Shown piece after piece: positions 10,976 to 24,197 of a DNA stretch of 64,000 nt. Every line of letters starts with the position of its first letter. Within the stretch, counting starts at the first letter, position 1. Source of the stretch: Apostichopus japonicus (Eukaryota > Echinodermata > Holothuroidea > Aspidochirotida > Stichopodidae). The stretch spans positions 22,339,499 through 22,403,498 of the forward strand of contig NC_092565.1 of the NCBI RefSeq assembly GCF_037975245.1, written 5' to 3'. The notes beneath the pieces are model-generated. The model was not told where the DNA came from and did not search any database. It saw only the letters and a list, made by a program, of their open reading frames with translations. The translations under genes and the position numbers were made by a program.

Positions 10976-13900
10976 TTATATGGTTTTATAACATCAATTG
11001 ATTTAATGATGTGGCGAGGGTTACAAGACGGCCAGTTATTATTGCTGTGACTTGCAAATAACGAAGAATGAAGTGTGAACAAAAAACTTTCTGTCGCTAA
11101 GTATTTTGAAAAAAAGAAGAAGGAAAAAAAAACGAAGAGAGGGTAATATACACACCAGTTCTTCCATTGCTCCATGAGAGCCCGCATTTTCTTACTTTTT
11201 AAATCTCCTGCAACTATGAACGTTCAATAGACGTTGAAACCTCATCATGAGGTAAAGGAGCTAAAGAGGATGGTCAGTTCGTCGGTATTGAAAGATATTT
11301 TAACATTGAATTGCGTTGAGAAGTGCGTAGCAAGGAGCAACGTTAATTAACCTTACCCACTCGCAGGAATAGCAATGGGCTCCTTAGGAGAGTCCACATT
11401 GACCTAAGTCCAACCACGGTTTGGGCTTGGATGAGTATGAGGATGAGTATTTTTGTTTTGTACTTGGCACCTCGAGCTCTTATAGACGCCCAGATATGAA
11501 ACTCTCAGGCTTTCTCTGTTGAGGACAGGAGTTTCGATTGAGTTCAGTTTTAGTGGGTATCGGGATCGAATTGATGTACTTTGTCAAAAACCGTTTTCTT
11601 GGGCTGAAGGAGAATGGACGGAGGCGTTTATGAGCGGAAGAAAATTCAAGGACTGTTCTGAACAGTATTGAAGACATAAAGAAATAAATGAAATCTTCGG
11701 ATTTTATAACTTGTCTTCTGCAGCCATTAATGGTCATATTTGTCGGTCCTTGACAACGCGAGTTCGCGCCACTGTTCAGATACCTAAAAATATCAAAATC
11801 TCGGGGGACGGGCGAAAGGGGGGGGTTAGGTACCGTGAAATCCTCAAACGTATACTTATTCATTTTGTAGATAAGAATGCCCATTTTGTTTTGTGTTTTA
11901 ATTGTGACATTCAAATATTGGATGTTTGGTAAGGTATACGACAACTGACAGAGGGGGGGGGGGGGGGGCTGCAGTGCTAACACATTTATCCGACCAAATA
12001 TATCATTGTCTCGAGAGAATTTCATCGTTTTTCCGACATCTGTTTGATCCGAAGAAAGAAAATATTGTGCTGGTGCGTTACCCCACCGTACCCCACACAC
12101 TTACACCCCCCAACCATTGGAACATATATGATTGTGACTAATGTATCGAGTGACACTAAACCATAACATTATCATGCCCAATAACACCATTTGGCAGACT
12201 TTTTAAAGCAATTTAATCTGTCCAAGCGATTGGAATCAAATACTGATGAATAAAAAAAAAATACACTTTGCAAGGCGAGTATCTCTCTGTTTGAACTTCC
12301 TTCGAAGTGAAAATCCGATATATCTAAATCCGCATCATTTAACTGTTTACTGTTTGTTTATTGGTCGTCATCTGGTCGCCGTAATTGACAGATTAACTAG
12401 ATTGTTGTCCTAACACTGGAAGTATCTATTTTGTTTTCTTTATATGTGTATTCATTACCGTTCAGTTTCTGGTTATACTTTAGCGGATCAGTAACCTTAA
12501 CGGTAAACTAAAATTTCACCCTTGTCGCCGTAACGGTCTCTTCACATCAACAATAAAACATTTGGGGTTTGCTAAATACCTCCGACACCGACCGGGGAGC
12601 AAGGAACGGTAAACATTATGAGATGGTTTACGCTTCCAAAAGCAAGGCAAACATGATAATGGGTGTACATTGTCTGTGCCAACAAGTGCTATAAACGCTC
12701 TGGAAAAAATTGAAAAGAAACAGAGAACAGAAAACCGAGGAGAGAAAATGAGAAGACCATGATGATGTTATAGAGACAATTTAATGCAAGAACTGAAAGG
12801 GAAACAAATAACAGATCAATAATTGTTTAATTACCAAAAGTCGGATTCCAATTGAGTCATGTAGATGTAAAGTCCTATTTCAAGAAAAGTCACATGCCAA
12901 TTAGGTCAAAGTCATGTGCGTTTGCATACAGAGTCACATTCAAATTGACGTTATATTCGAGCAAGTCGTATATGCCAGTCAAACTCTGGATAAGTTAACT
13001 TGTGACGTCAGAGTCACGTGAAATCGCACTCATGTAAAGTCATTTGTCAAGTACGTTGAGATATTCTAAATAAAATAAAAGTCTCTTCATTCATTTCATT
13101 ATCACCAGTTTATATTGTAAAACATATTTATAATGAGGATTATCAAAGACTAATACATATATCGATATATACATATCAGTATTTGCGTAAAGATATTAAA
13201 GTAACAGGTTAATGAAGGGTTGAAGGCTTATGTTATACTAAAAAATAAAATTAGTCTACAACGAAGTTTCAAGTACTTTTGTTTAAATAAAGATTGCAGC
13301 ACGGAAACTAAATGAATTTCTGGAAGATTGTGTTCTATAATTTTGAAAGATAAGAGAATTGATGAATCCATACGGTGGATGTTTTCGACATTATTGACTT
13401 TTTCTTGACATCCTGATGAACTCGGGTCATATCCCGAGTCTATATGTCACATGTCGTGTGTAACCTCCTTTGCCCAGTCACTCTTGTGAAAGCATTAGAC
13501 TACATGCTTTGCAGGGTTTCGACAGAGATGAATCCCCCCCCCCCCCTTAAAACGAGGACTTCATGGGAGCAATGTCTTGGTTTCTCTGCACTCTGAACAG
13601 TTCAACCTATACAAATGTTATTCGCAGAATAAACCTTATTGACAATTTTCAGCTTCGTTGTGCAAACACAGAGTTCCAGCCCACTGAACATAAAACTAGC
13701 CCATTTTCGCAAGTTCGATACTTCTTGGCATTTAAGTCACAATTTTAATTACTTTTGTGTCCAGTTCGTGTAGTTTTGATCTACAAAAGCAACCCGCAAC
13801 AATAAACTCTGCATTCATTGACACAAATAAACACACCAATGAGAGAGAGGTTTACTCAGTAGTTACAATTTGACCAATCAGGTGAGCCCTTTTGCAAGGA

Positions 13901-14622
13901 AAGTTTACCTCAAAAGTGCAATGCCCTTGTTCAACCACGACACACATGGTTTGTAAACAATACAGCGAGCGTCGTGGATTTTTCTCGTCGACTTTAGTGA
14001 AGGTTGACTTACACGTTATATAACACTGATTGCCGATAAAAATTCATAGAAAATATTTAATCCTATCCTAGAACGGTTATAATTCACTTACTGTAAAATT
14101 ATTTGTTTTTATACCGCTAGGACACGAACGAGAAGGGTACGAATAAATTTTCGTTTCTGATGACAGAAGGATGCCGATTAATTAAAAATCTAGTGTTGTT
14201 CTAGGCTGGTCTAATTCCGCATCTCTCATGTTATCAATTTGTAAAACGTTTTCCGTTTAAGAATTGATTTCAGAATACATCTTGGCAGCATCACAGTGTT
14301 TCGTTTTGGGGATATACAATCTGTGAAGGGAAAGTTCTACTGAAGAAAACTTTACATCTCTGTTTCTTAATTTGGAATGCTTCGCTGTAATTCCAAGTCT
14401 ACGAACCTATATATATATATCGAAGTGGAACAACAAGAATTAGTTGGAAGAGGCCAAGACAGTGAAACAGAAAACAATGCATTTAAAAACGAAAAAGAAT
14501 TAATTTCGGATTTGACGGAGAACTTGAGAATCGTATTTGATCCTACTATTAAGGAAATTATTGACTTTATATTGAAGCTGCAAAATTTGTAACAGAGCCA
14601 TATTATTTTAAACTATTTTCGG
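10976..14622. other. Non-coding stretch upstream of the forkhead gene
   Basis: There is no supported gene. Poly-G at 11953-11968 and poly-C at 13534-13546 generate false proline- or glycine-rich frames, including a 206-codon frame at 11480-12100. Degenerate GTCA-rich repeats lie at 12855-13052. The last part may hold promoter and 5' UTR of the FoxI gene. A 71-codon frame at 14377-14592 lies in that presumed leader and has no recognisable domain. Confidence 0.5.
12855..13052. repeat. Degenerate short repeats built on AAGTCA/AGTCAC
   Basis: The words AAAGTCA, AAGTCACATG, AGTCACATTC, AGAGTCACGTG and AAAGTCATTTG recur at irregular spacing of roughly 20-40 bp. This suggests an old, decayed satellite. 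Confidence 0.45.
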
Positions 14623-14652
14623 ATGGCAGAAACATTACCCATCGCCCCAAAG
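14623..14652 (+). CDS. Possible alternative first coding exon of FoxI
   Basis: ATG at 14623 opens ten codons (MAETLPIAPK) that end exactly at AAG|GTGAGA, a strong donor. A matching acceptor (GATCAG) ends at 14739. Splicing this 87-nt intron joins the exon in frame to the forkhead gene and adds 13 residues before its first ATG. A branch-like CTAAC is present, though only about 10 nt from the acceptor. No homology supports it, so the 14749 start remains the default. Confidence 0.35.
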
Positions 14653-14748
14653 GTGAGAACTTACTAATTCCACCATAAATATTTATAGTCTTTACAATTT
14701 AGACTAAAATTATTATTTTGTTTGTAAACTAACGATCAGGCATTAATC

Positions 14749-15672
14749 ATGTACGGGAGTATTGCTCAGTTTCCACACATTTTTCGTGGAATCACTACGT
14801 CGCCATGTTGTGACTACGCTTGTACTGGAGATGGATATCCCCCACTTTGGTTGACGTCACCCTATCTCACAGCCAGCATTCAGTCGGCTATTTCAAGACT
14901 GCCGAGTTCATCAACGTGTATTTTCCCTTACACTTCTAGCCAGGCCATGGGACAAATAGCCGGGCTACCCGCATCCGCCTTGCCAGGTGGAGACGCCTTC
15001 GCTTGGCTCTCCCCGCACACCCAGCAAGAACTCTACCGTCTGGTTCGCCCGCCGTATTCGTACTCGGCGCTTATAGCGATGGCGATACAAAGTACAACCG
15101 AGAAAAAGATTACACTCAGCGGAATTTATAAATACGTCGCTGAGAACTTTCCCTTTTATAAGAAGAGCAAAGCTGGTTGGCAAAATTCGATCCGACATAA
15201 TCTGTCTTTAAACGACTGTTTTATTAAAGTACCTAGATCGGAGAATGATCCCGGGAAAGGACATTACTGGATCCTCGATCCAAACTGTGAAAAAATGTTC
15301 GACAACGGTAATTTTCGACGTAAACGTAAGAGAAAGGACCCATACGAGAATCGACCATCGTCGAAGAAAATTCACACGGAGGAAATGATTCCATCTTCAT
15401 CAAAGTCATCGTCATCATCAACAACAACAGAAGCAGCCTCTTCACCGGATGCACCATCATCTCCATCTTCCTCCTCTGTGATAGGGAGAGGAAGCAGAGA
15501 AGAGGTGCAGGCTTTTGACGATGAGCAAGTTGCACAGCGGAGTTTTGAGATACCAAGAACGGAGTCGATTCTAAAGGTTAAGTTAGAAAAGAAAAGAAAC
15601 GATAAAGGTAACTTCAGCGTGCATCGTTTGTTAGCAAAATCAGAAAACAGAAGAGTTTTGGAATTTTCATAA
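14749..15672 (+). CDS. FOXI: FoxI-class forkhead transcription factor
   Basis: A sequence-specific DNA-binding protein of the nucleus. The 307-residue frame begins at ATG 14749. The forkhead domain spans about residues 100-194. It starts [17 protein letters not shown], has the recognition helix [15 protein letters not shown] (144-158) and ends in the basic wing [10 protein letters not shown]. The block [20 protein letters not shown], with [19 protein letters not shown] after it, is typical of FoxI proteins, which act in vertebrate ectodermal, ionocyte and pharyngeal development. A serine/threonine-rich linker covers about 214-246. Near the C-terminus, FSVHRLL (289-295) fits the eh1-type Groucho-binding pattern. 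The domain is uninterrupted by introns. AATAAA at about 15969 is a possible polyadenylation signal. The forkhead identity is certain and the FoxI class very likely. Confidence 0.93.
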   Translation: MYGSIAQFPHIFRGITTSPCCDYACTGDGYPPLWLTSPYLTASIQSAISRLPSSSTCIFPYTSSQAMGQIAGLPASALPGGDAFAWLSPHTQQELYRLVRPPYSYSALIAMAIQSTTEKKITLSGIYKYVAENFPFYKKSKAGWQNSIRHNLSLNDCFIKVPRSENDPGKGHYWILDPNCEKMFDNGNFRRKRKRKDPYENRPSSKKIHTEEMIPSSSKSSSSSTTTEAASSPDAPSSPSSSSVIGRGSREEVQAFDDEQVAQRSFEIPRTESILKVKLEKKRNDKGNFSVHRLLAKSENRRVLEFS

Positions 15673-17749
15673 ACTTTTTTTAGACTTTATTTGGAAAGTA
15701 TCATAATTCATGGAAGTTACAAGACAACAAACAAAGCTGTGAGGAATACAGGCGAAGAGGAAAAAATGGCCAAGATGGAAACTTTATTTAAATAATAATT
15801 TTTGACTTACCGTTGTTTGTCATATTTTCCCTAATTAAAAATGAAAAAGTGCTGTTTTCCGAAGAACCTCTCCCGCGTTCTTCCACATTTTTTTTCAAGA
15901 TGAAATTCCGTACGCGTTGACCATGTGCATACATAAATCCAGAGATAATGCGCCAACTGACCAACGTCAATAAATTTAACGAGTAACTATTTCCAAGAGC
16001 GATGAGTACTAAAGCGAAGAGAGTATTTACACATCAGTTCTTTTCATTACATAATTATGGAAAAATAACTCTTTGGACACATTGTTTACGTATAATGTAA
16101 GTCTCTGTATATAAGAAAATGTTTTCTGTGAAGACCAACCAAATAGAGGAAAAACAGAAAGATATCTTTTGTGAGTATAGAATTTAGAGTTTTCTTTTAT
16201 ATTCAAGTTAAGCAATTACATTTTTTTTTAAAGAAGACCGTTGTAGTAATATATTTGGTAAGCTGGTAAAGAGGGGGAACTGGCTGTTACAAGAAAAAGA
16301 ATGTAATGTAATGTATTTATTTATTTATTTATTTTAAAAACATCATTCACGAAATCAAGTAGTGGTAAAAATGATGAATACTCCAACGGTGCTGTTAACA
16401 AGCTAATTTATTGTTCACATATAAATTAGTCAATATTAAAAGGTACGGTTTGCTCTTTGAACAAAAATTCTGCCAAATTATGGAAGGAATTTGCAGTCAT
16501 ATAATATGTTTTAAATTGCAAATTGATCATTTTGGTCAAATATTTTCGTTCTAAAATGTAACTGTGTTTTAGACACTGAACTATCGTATAATGTGTATAT
16601 AACAGAGATTCCCTAATGCAGCTATTTTTAGTTAGTTCACCGACTTTCGACAAAATTAAGGGATGCATTGCTATGTTATTTAGGTGTGAACCAAGGTATT
16701 TTAAATAGAATTTAAATAATAAGCCTCACATTTTATTCAGATGGCTTTGAACAAGTTATAAAATACGCCTGATAGAACTCGAGTTTTAGTTTGCGATCTA
16801 AAATTCACTCATGTAATAATTTCAGAAAGAAAGAAAAGATATGATCAGTTGTATATGTTACAGAAGCTATATGTATTTGGCTTATACTTTTAACAAACCT
16901 ATAGCGAATATTAAAAAAAAACTGTGATTGCATATGTCATATTAAAACACTCTCGTAGATTTTTGATTTTACCAAATGAATAGATGAATGTTGTTATCAT
17001 TATTTACACTTCGTCGTTCAGACAGTCTCGTATATTTATTTATATATACACAAATATAAATTGATCACACGTAAAAAGCAAAGTTGTTATAAATATGAAA
17101 AGGTTTTAGTCCCGTATTTGAGATTACGCTTCACCATTGTCAAGCTGTTGAACCGCTTTTGTTCTGGTTTTATTGCCAAAATCTGCTATTTTTTTGTGTG
17201 TATTTACCAAATTAATTCTATCCTCGGCCTACGTGTAGAATGTTAGCCCAGCTATCGTTATATTTGTGTTTTGAACATGGTTTCTATACGTTATTGTGTA
17301 CCAGTGCTAGGTTGTTTCTTGCTTTGCGTAATTAAATCGATATCCATCTAGTTTATTTATTTTTGGGGCTTTAAATTATTCAATGCACAATGTTAATCAA
17401 AGGGATTATCACTACATGGGTTTTGCTTTTGAATAACATTAATATGACTGAACGATGTGTTACAATATTGATGTACTGTATAATAATTGTGAATACTCTC
17501 AAAAGGTGAATTCTCACTGATTATAATTAAAAGTGGAAACCGTTCTTAGAAATAACCAGGCAATTATTTCCATTACGACGCTTAAGCGACCACGAATGTG
17601 TGAGAAGCCCGCAAGGGATTACAACTTTCACGTAGGGTGGCTTCCAATTCAACATTTTTAAACTCAAATTTGGGACCTTTTCAATTTAAAAAGTCATTTC
17701 AGATGAGAAAACCGTAGATTGCTTTGGATGAAAATCCCACCTTAGTATG
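15673..17749. other. 3' flank of FoxI, AT-rich non-coding
   Basis: It probably includes the FoxI 3' UTR. A (TTTA)n microsatellite lies at about 16313-16335. No other gene was found. Confidence 0.5.
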
Positions 17750-17840
17750 ACCCGGCCGGGGATCGAACCCCGCACATTCCGATTACTAAGTCTCATTGCT
17801 TTAAATGCCACCGCCTTTATCCACTCGACCACAACACCGA
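17750..17840 (-). mobile_element. tRNA-like SINE head with long variable arm
   Basis: On the minus strand it reads GTGTTGTGGTCGAGTGGATA (A-box) with GGGGTTCGATCCCC (B-box) about 50 nt later. That spacing and the leading GTGG-CGAGTGG match class II tRNAs (Ser/Leu type) with a long variable arm. The anticodon stem pairs poorly, so I read it as a SINE head or tRNA pseudogene, not a working tRNA. Confidence 0.55.
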
Positions 17841-20800
17841 AAGATAAGAAGCCGGTGCATGAGTTTACTCTACAAGACTTGGTATGCTTCAGTCCAACCG
17901 AAAACCGCAACATCCCTCACGATGGATTGACTTTCCAAATTTGCGGATAAAACACCCACCCACCCACATACTAATGAAATTATATTTGTGACACACGTTT
18001 TTGGTTGTTGCATAAGACTAAATCGTAAATACCTAGCTTATTTCTCGTTAAAGAATGATTTTAGGCACAATTTGGATCTTGATGTGTCATAATTCGAAGA
18101 AAAGAAATTGCTACAAATGTTTCTCTTGATTTTCCCATTTTTCAAGATATTCATCATTAAAATATATCTCTGGAATGCTTGTTAATCAGATATCATGTAG
18201 CAGTAAACAATAATTTGCATATTTATTTTGTTTTTGTAATCTTTCTAGATGGATAAATCTTGCTTGTTAATATTATTTTAATATATTTTCTTGCCTTCAT
18301 TTTAGATGTAATTCGTGGGTCGATGGTCTTTGCCTTACATTTTCAAATTAATGCTAGTACCTTGAAATTAGTTGGCTATGTCAGGTCTGGCCAATTTATA
18401 ATAAGTATTGTGTATAAAGACAATTAAAATATGCTGTATTTGTAACAAAATGTTTGTTATTTTGTAGTAAAGATTACTGACTTGATACGAAAAATAAAGA
18501 TAACCGTTGTAGCGGCAGTTTTAAAATATATAGTATTAATTCAAGAATTTTACTCTATTTACAGCTGTAACAGCAAAAGTGTGACCTAAACTTCGATCGA
18601 AACATTGATCATGCACACACACGCTACCGCAGATAACCATATCTACACATAATAAATTGTATATGCCCCCCCCCCCCCACCCCCATAAACTCTACCCTAC
18701 AACACTACTCTCACACAGAAAAGAAAGGGGAGAGGAGGGGAAAGAAAGAAAACGAAAATATAACTATAAGTTAAAATATTTGAAAAAAATGTTTAAGTGA
18801 AATTGGAAATGTAAACTAATTAAAATACAATAAAAACAAAATGTAGAATAGATTCACTGAACAAAATATTCAATAAACCTACTCTGTCCATCAATTTACC
18901 TTCAAAGACGAGGGTAAAAGCTCTGGATTGCTGTAGAACTTATTGAAAAAATGTTTTACTTGCAAAACTTCCAATTGCTGCAGAAGTTTTAAACTATTCC
19001 CGACCTATCCCAGACATTGAAATGTATAAACTAATAAAATGCCTCAACAGGCCCGTACAGCCACAGGGTGGGGGGGGGGGGGAAGTCCTCCTTGCAAAGT
19101 ACTGTCAGCCACCATCATGCGCACAAAAAGTTACAGGATACGAGTATTGTACCCTTCCTTAACCGTCGGTGCCCCTACAACTTCCAACTACAACTTCCAA
19201 AATTCCTGGATCCGGGACAGTGTGTCAGTGAGGCAAATGCTTTGAAGGTGGCATAAAGTTTGTTTTTGAATGTTTGGTAAAAAAGTTTGAACATTATTTT
19301 GATTCTACAAATATTCGGAAATAGAACTGATGATAATTGGGGCAAACACCAAAATGTATTTTATTAATGAAATAAAAACATGACCGAGTATGTTTATTTA
19401 GGTTCATGATTTTTTATTAATGTAAACCAAAACAATTTAGTGTCAGATTAATACAAACAAACTGTTTATCGTTTAAATTTATCACCTCTTATGCAAATAT
19501 TCAATGCAAAATGTTGCTTCCCACTTTGTAGACAAAAGAAGAAGAATAAGTTAATGATTCAATTTGGCCTTCCGTCCTTTGTGTGTCTGAAAATTAGTTA
19601 AAAGTATCAATTTATCATGATTTCACTAGAGAGCAATAAATATTACCTTAACCTACGCAGTTAATATATATTGGGGCTATGTTGTGGTTTGTGCATTTTA
19701 CGTAATAAAACAGGTGACGCTGTTTTCTTTTGCACTGTTTCAAGATTGTTCGTTGATAGCTCTCATGAAAAATACATACTTTTGTTTACACTATTTAAGT
19801 CATGTCTTAAACATACAAAAAACTTCAAACGAGAAATATAAACTGCAAACATTTCGGCATGCCTTTGTGGATAATTTGTAAATTGCTTAAAATGAAATCA
19901 TCTACTTGACAGGAATATACACGAATATGTAAAAAAAAAAAATCGGCCTTTAATCACACCTGCGAAATGTAGTGTAATTAATAATATATCAACCAATTCA
20001 ACTGATTGTCCCCTTTTTTAAATTAATAAGATAAATTTTCAATTTGTAAGTTTCGTTTTCAATTTTTTAACTACAGTAATTTTTTTAATTCGCAATAGAG
20101 GACAAAGCGTATATGGTATCATGAAAAGTCGTACCTTGATCAGCGCCTGATGGGACTGTCTATAACACTGATTCTCCTTGGCACGTGAGGTTTGTTCTGT
20201 ATATATTTTCGATGTCACATGAAACTGCTTTCTTCAAACAAAATATAGAGTAGAGATGTAAGATATGTTCTTTCTTTGCTATATTTATTATTTCACTTGT
20301 AGCAAGACAAGCAGGCTCAAAATTCTCCATACGAAACTGAATATGAACGTATCTATTTTTCCTGTCCTTTTCCGCTAAGATACAATAACAGATCATTTAA
20401 ATTGAAAAAACAAATCCGAAGGACACGAAAATAATACTTGACCAGCAGTCTAAATTCTACAATACAAATCTTCGGTTCGCTTCCATTATGGCAAAAATAT
20501 TTTATAGCCTGCTTCCGAATTTTTAATTTTCCCATCACAAGCTAATAGCTCGACCTGACAACTAACTGAGCAATATATGTAAATTTGTAAACCAAGTAAG
20601 AATTCACATCCTACCTCCTTTAAGCTCAACATGAAGAAAGAAAGAAAGAAAAATAGGAAAAACCAACAAAAAAAAAAGAAGGAAAAACAAAAATAAGAAT
20701 ATAATAAAAACAAAGCAAATGCATTTGTAAATATGGAATTGACTAGAAGTGAAAATTATTTTGAATTAAAAGGATTATTCATTATCTAACTCATTGTGAT

Positions 20801-23800
20801 AATTTTTTAAATCTTTTGTTTTAAACTCATTTTATCTTAATAATACAAATAAACTAAAAAAGAAAAAGGATATTTCATCATGCATTGCTTTAGGGAGCAA
20901 AATTGAGCAAAACTCGAAACTTCCGACTTAAATGAATGAGTCAAGTCCTTCTGTCATAAACTTACGTACCTAAAGATAACATTCACACTTAAAACTACTT
21001 AATGGTATAGAGAATTGTGTAAAAATATGTCGGAAATGTTAACAAGATATTATATACAAAACTAAACACAGAATTTACTATTCTTTTCTTCTAATTTAGT
21101 TCAAAATAGAGATTTGGACATAGTGAAAAAACACACCCACAAAAAACATTTGTAGCAGACATATACATGAAATGAAATCCAAGAAAAAGTTATGATAGTT
21201 TTGGGTTAAAACTCGCAAAGGACCTTTATGTCTCTAAGAAAAATTTACTGAAAGTGTTACATCTATATGTAAAATTAAATAATGGAAGAGCATAAATTAT
21301 TTTTCTTACTACGCCTAGGCCTATAGAATGTTTCCAGACTGAAAATAAAACTAATGATTGGTTTCCTTTCACAAAGACAAATTTGTTTGGGATATATTTA
21401 AGGTTTGTATATAATATTAATGATAGATAGAATGATAGATAGATAGTTAGAATAAGGTACTTGCTTAGCTCGCTTATCTATGCCGAGATGACAGGCATGC
21501 ACAAGTGGGCTGATGAAAAAAACAAGCAACATGAACAAGAAAAAACGTAGATATCAACCTAATGATAAATTTCAATGCTCTTGCGGTCAGGGATTGGAAA
21601 GGAGTTCCGAAGATTAGGCTCACCAATAGCGAATTCTTTTGATCCAAATTTGGTGCGTACCCGTGGTACAAAAAGTAACAGGGTAGCTGGGTGAGTAATG
21701 TTCACTTAAAACATCATGCATTGTGTCTGAACATCAGCTTCATAATTTCATTTGAAGTAATCAAGAACACTTTCTTGTATCTGTAACTGATTGCGTTTGA
21801 GCTGGCGTGTTATCAATACTTACATGACACAATAACCTGGGTAAGATATTTATCAGAATAAATTTGAATCATTCAATAATTTGCTCGATACTCGAAAACT
21901 AACACTTTCTGTTAGCAAAGAAAACAAAAAAAAAACTTGCATGGAGGGTGTGTTAAGTCTGTTCAACGTTGTATCTGTTTTTAAAGAATAATTACTCTAA
22001 GTAAAATGTTGCCTTATGGATTTGAAATTCACACCACCTTTGACCCGATTCATTAACCTTGCTAGGTTTTCCATATAGACTAGTTAAATCTATAAATTAA
22101 TTTCTTGAAATAGGCCCCTAACTCATGATCATTGTAATCTGGAAAGAGAAAGCAATTTTACAACATCAATCATTTTTTTCTTCAAAACTAATAGAGGACA
22201 CTGACTTGGAAATTCACTTCAAACAAAAGTGAATGAACAATCTCTTATGATTTTTTTTTAATATCATCGATATCTTCATATTGTACATAAATTGACACAC
22301 AAAAAGACAAAAAGGTTCAAGCAAGTTCAAGTTTTAAATGAGAGAGCACAAGGGAAAGAGGGAGGGGGGTGGAAGTGTCCCCACATACCAGGTAAAAATA
22401 ACGACAATGTTCAGACAACTATAAGCATAAATATTTGTTTTGCAAACCAACCTGCATTAACTAACTATTTTACTATTACCACTATTCAGCTTTTTCCTTG
22501 CCTTTAAATCGCCAGTTTCACAAAACCTAGGCATTACTTGCTATACAATATCAACAGAGAAAGCTGCTGTTAACGACCCTCATAATTTAGTTCTTTCAAG
22601 TGTATAAAATCTAACAACGACTAACTCGATGTTACGAAGCAGTCTTTCCTATCTGGTCAAATAATATATGACCACTGACTGGCTGTACCACCTTGTACAA
22701 ACAAAGAGAATAAGCTAACTGGAAGGACAGATGGTTCTCTAAATATTGTGAATGAGGTTGTTGCATAAGGTGAGCAAACTATTTTGATTATATATAAAAA
22801 TCAATACTGTCGTATAGCAACAAAACATCTTTTGTGTTCAGCTTAAGATAAAATGACAACTTGATTGTTTGCGCTGAATGAAATGTAATCTTTTTTGTTA
22901 GTTTTGCAATAATTCATGAACTATATGAATATCATATCTGTTAATGGTTGGTAACATTATAACAGAGCAATCTAGTTATCACACGTAGGTGACGTTAAGT
23001 GGATACATCTCAATTCATGCTGTTACAACTTACATTCGATTAATCATAATTACCAAGTTTATGAACCATTGTTAGTAAGAGACAGAAAATGTTGTATTGC
23101 ACAAAATTTAATGTAATGCTAATTTCATCATTGCTGGTGCGATTTCACATTTACAGGGACACTGTCTTCTAATCATTCTGTTCAGTACACCCTGGTTTTG
23201 TCTCAATGCACTAATATAGCTTTAAAGTATATCACCATATAATCTATCTTTTGTTTATTATATTGAAGCAACTGCTCAAATCATTGTGCAAAATTGACAT
23301 TTTATCCTCTGCATATGAAGTCTAAATGAAACATTCTGACTGATAACTTTAAAAGTTTGGCGGTAACAATCCCTAAATCAAAGATTTAAGAAGTAGGTTA
23401 CAATAAAAAAGTATTACCTTAAATGGTAAAATTTGTCTTCTAAACAGACTAGAATATTTGAAGAGTCAGTGTCATCTTTAGCATCCACTGAATATGTCGT
23501 GGGTGTGGTGGTCGGCAAAACAGGGCGGAAGAAAGATGATACATCTGTTGGTTGTGTAACTCACAGTAAGGTCAATTACATTGCTTGGATGTTTGTTCAA
23601 ACTTAGCATTTCAATTTACACTTTTTCCATGTAGTTACAATTTTTAGCTCAAAAGTACAAATTTTAAGTTGGGTAGTAAGGAATCTGTCGTGTCCAAAGC
23701 GGTTCATTTAGTTCTGAAACATCAGAAAAAGTCAAAATAGTATCTGAAATAATATACATTATCTAGAATTGTGCAATTTGTATACTTCAGCCCATGCAGG

Positions 23801-24119
23801 GGTGAATCTGTTTAGGACATCAGTTATAGTTTTGCCAATTCTCTTCCAAAATCCAAGAAAATGCAGATCGGCCATCAGCTTCCTGATGGAGATATCTGCA
23901 TCATCATTTCCTCTGCTTCCTCTCTTAATGCTTCTGCTCTTTCAGCCAGTTCCAGCTATCGAAGGAGAAAACAAAGGATAAAGTAAAAATACCATGAGGG
24001 GATAATGAAATAACGAGCATAGATTACAAACGTAACAACTGTATGATCAAACCAGGAACAGAAAGTAAAAAAAATAATTTATAATCAAATTGTTTGAAAA
24101 GGCAAAGAAATATTTGGTA
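17841..24119. other. Long AT-rich non-coding stretch
   Basis: No gene is supported. It contains poly-C at 18666-18678, poly-G at 19070-19082, a purine-rich patch at 18717-18760 and a (GATA)n patch at about 21421-21446. All open frames are short and lack domains. Confidence 0.55.
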
Positions 24120-24197
24120 AGAATGGGCTTCAAACCAGTGACCTAAGGAATATGGGTACTGTGTTCTAACAACTTAGTTAATCCAGCCCTAAAAATT
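24120..24197 (-). mobile_element. Decayed tRNA-like SINE head
   Basis: The minus strand reads GGGCTGGATTAACTAAGTTG, then GGTTTGAAGCCC. These resemble A-box (TAGCTCAGTTG) and B-box (GGTTCGAATCC) sequences at tRNA-like spacing. Several mismatches show it is an old, inactive copy. Confidence 0.45.

Noticed and set aside
10852-11187. 111-codon minus-strand frame with a proline run
   Set aside because: It crosses the G14 run at 10907-10920, has low-complexity ends and no homology that I can see.
11480-12100. 206-codon minus-strand frame
   Set aside because: It crosses a poly-G run (giving polyproline), has no recognisable domain and no supporting splice or promoter signals.
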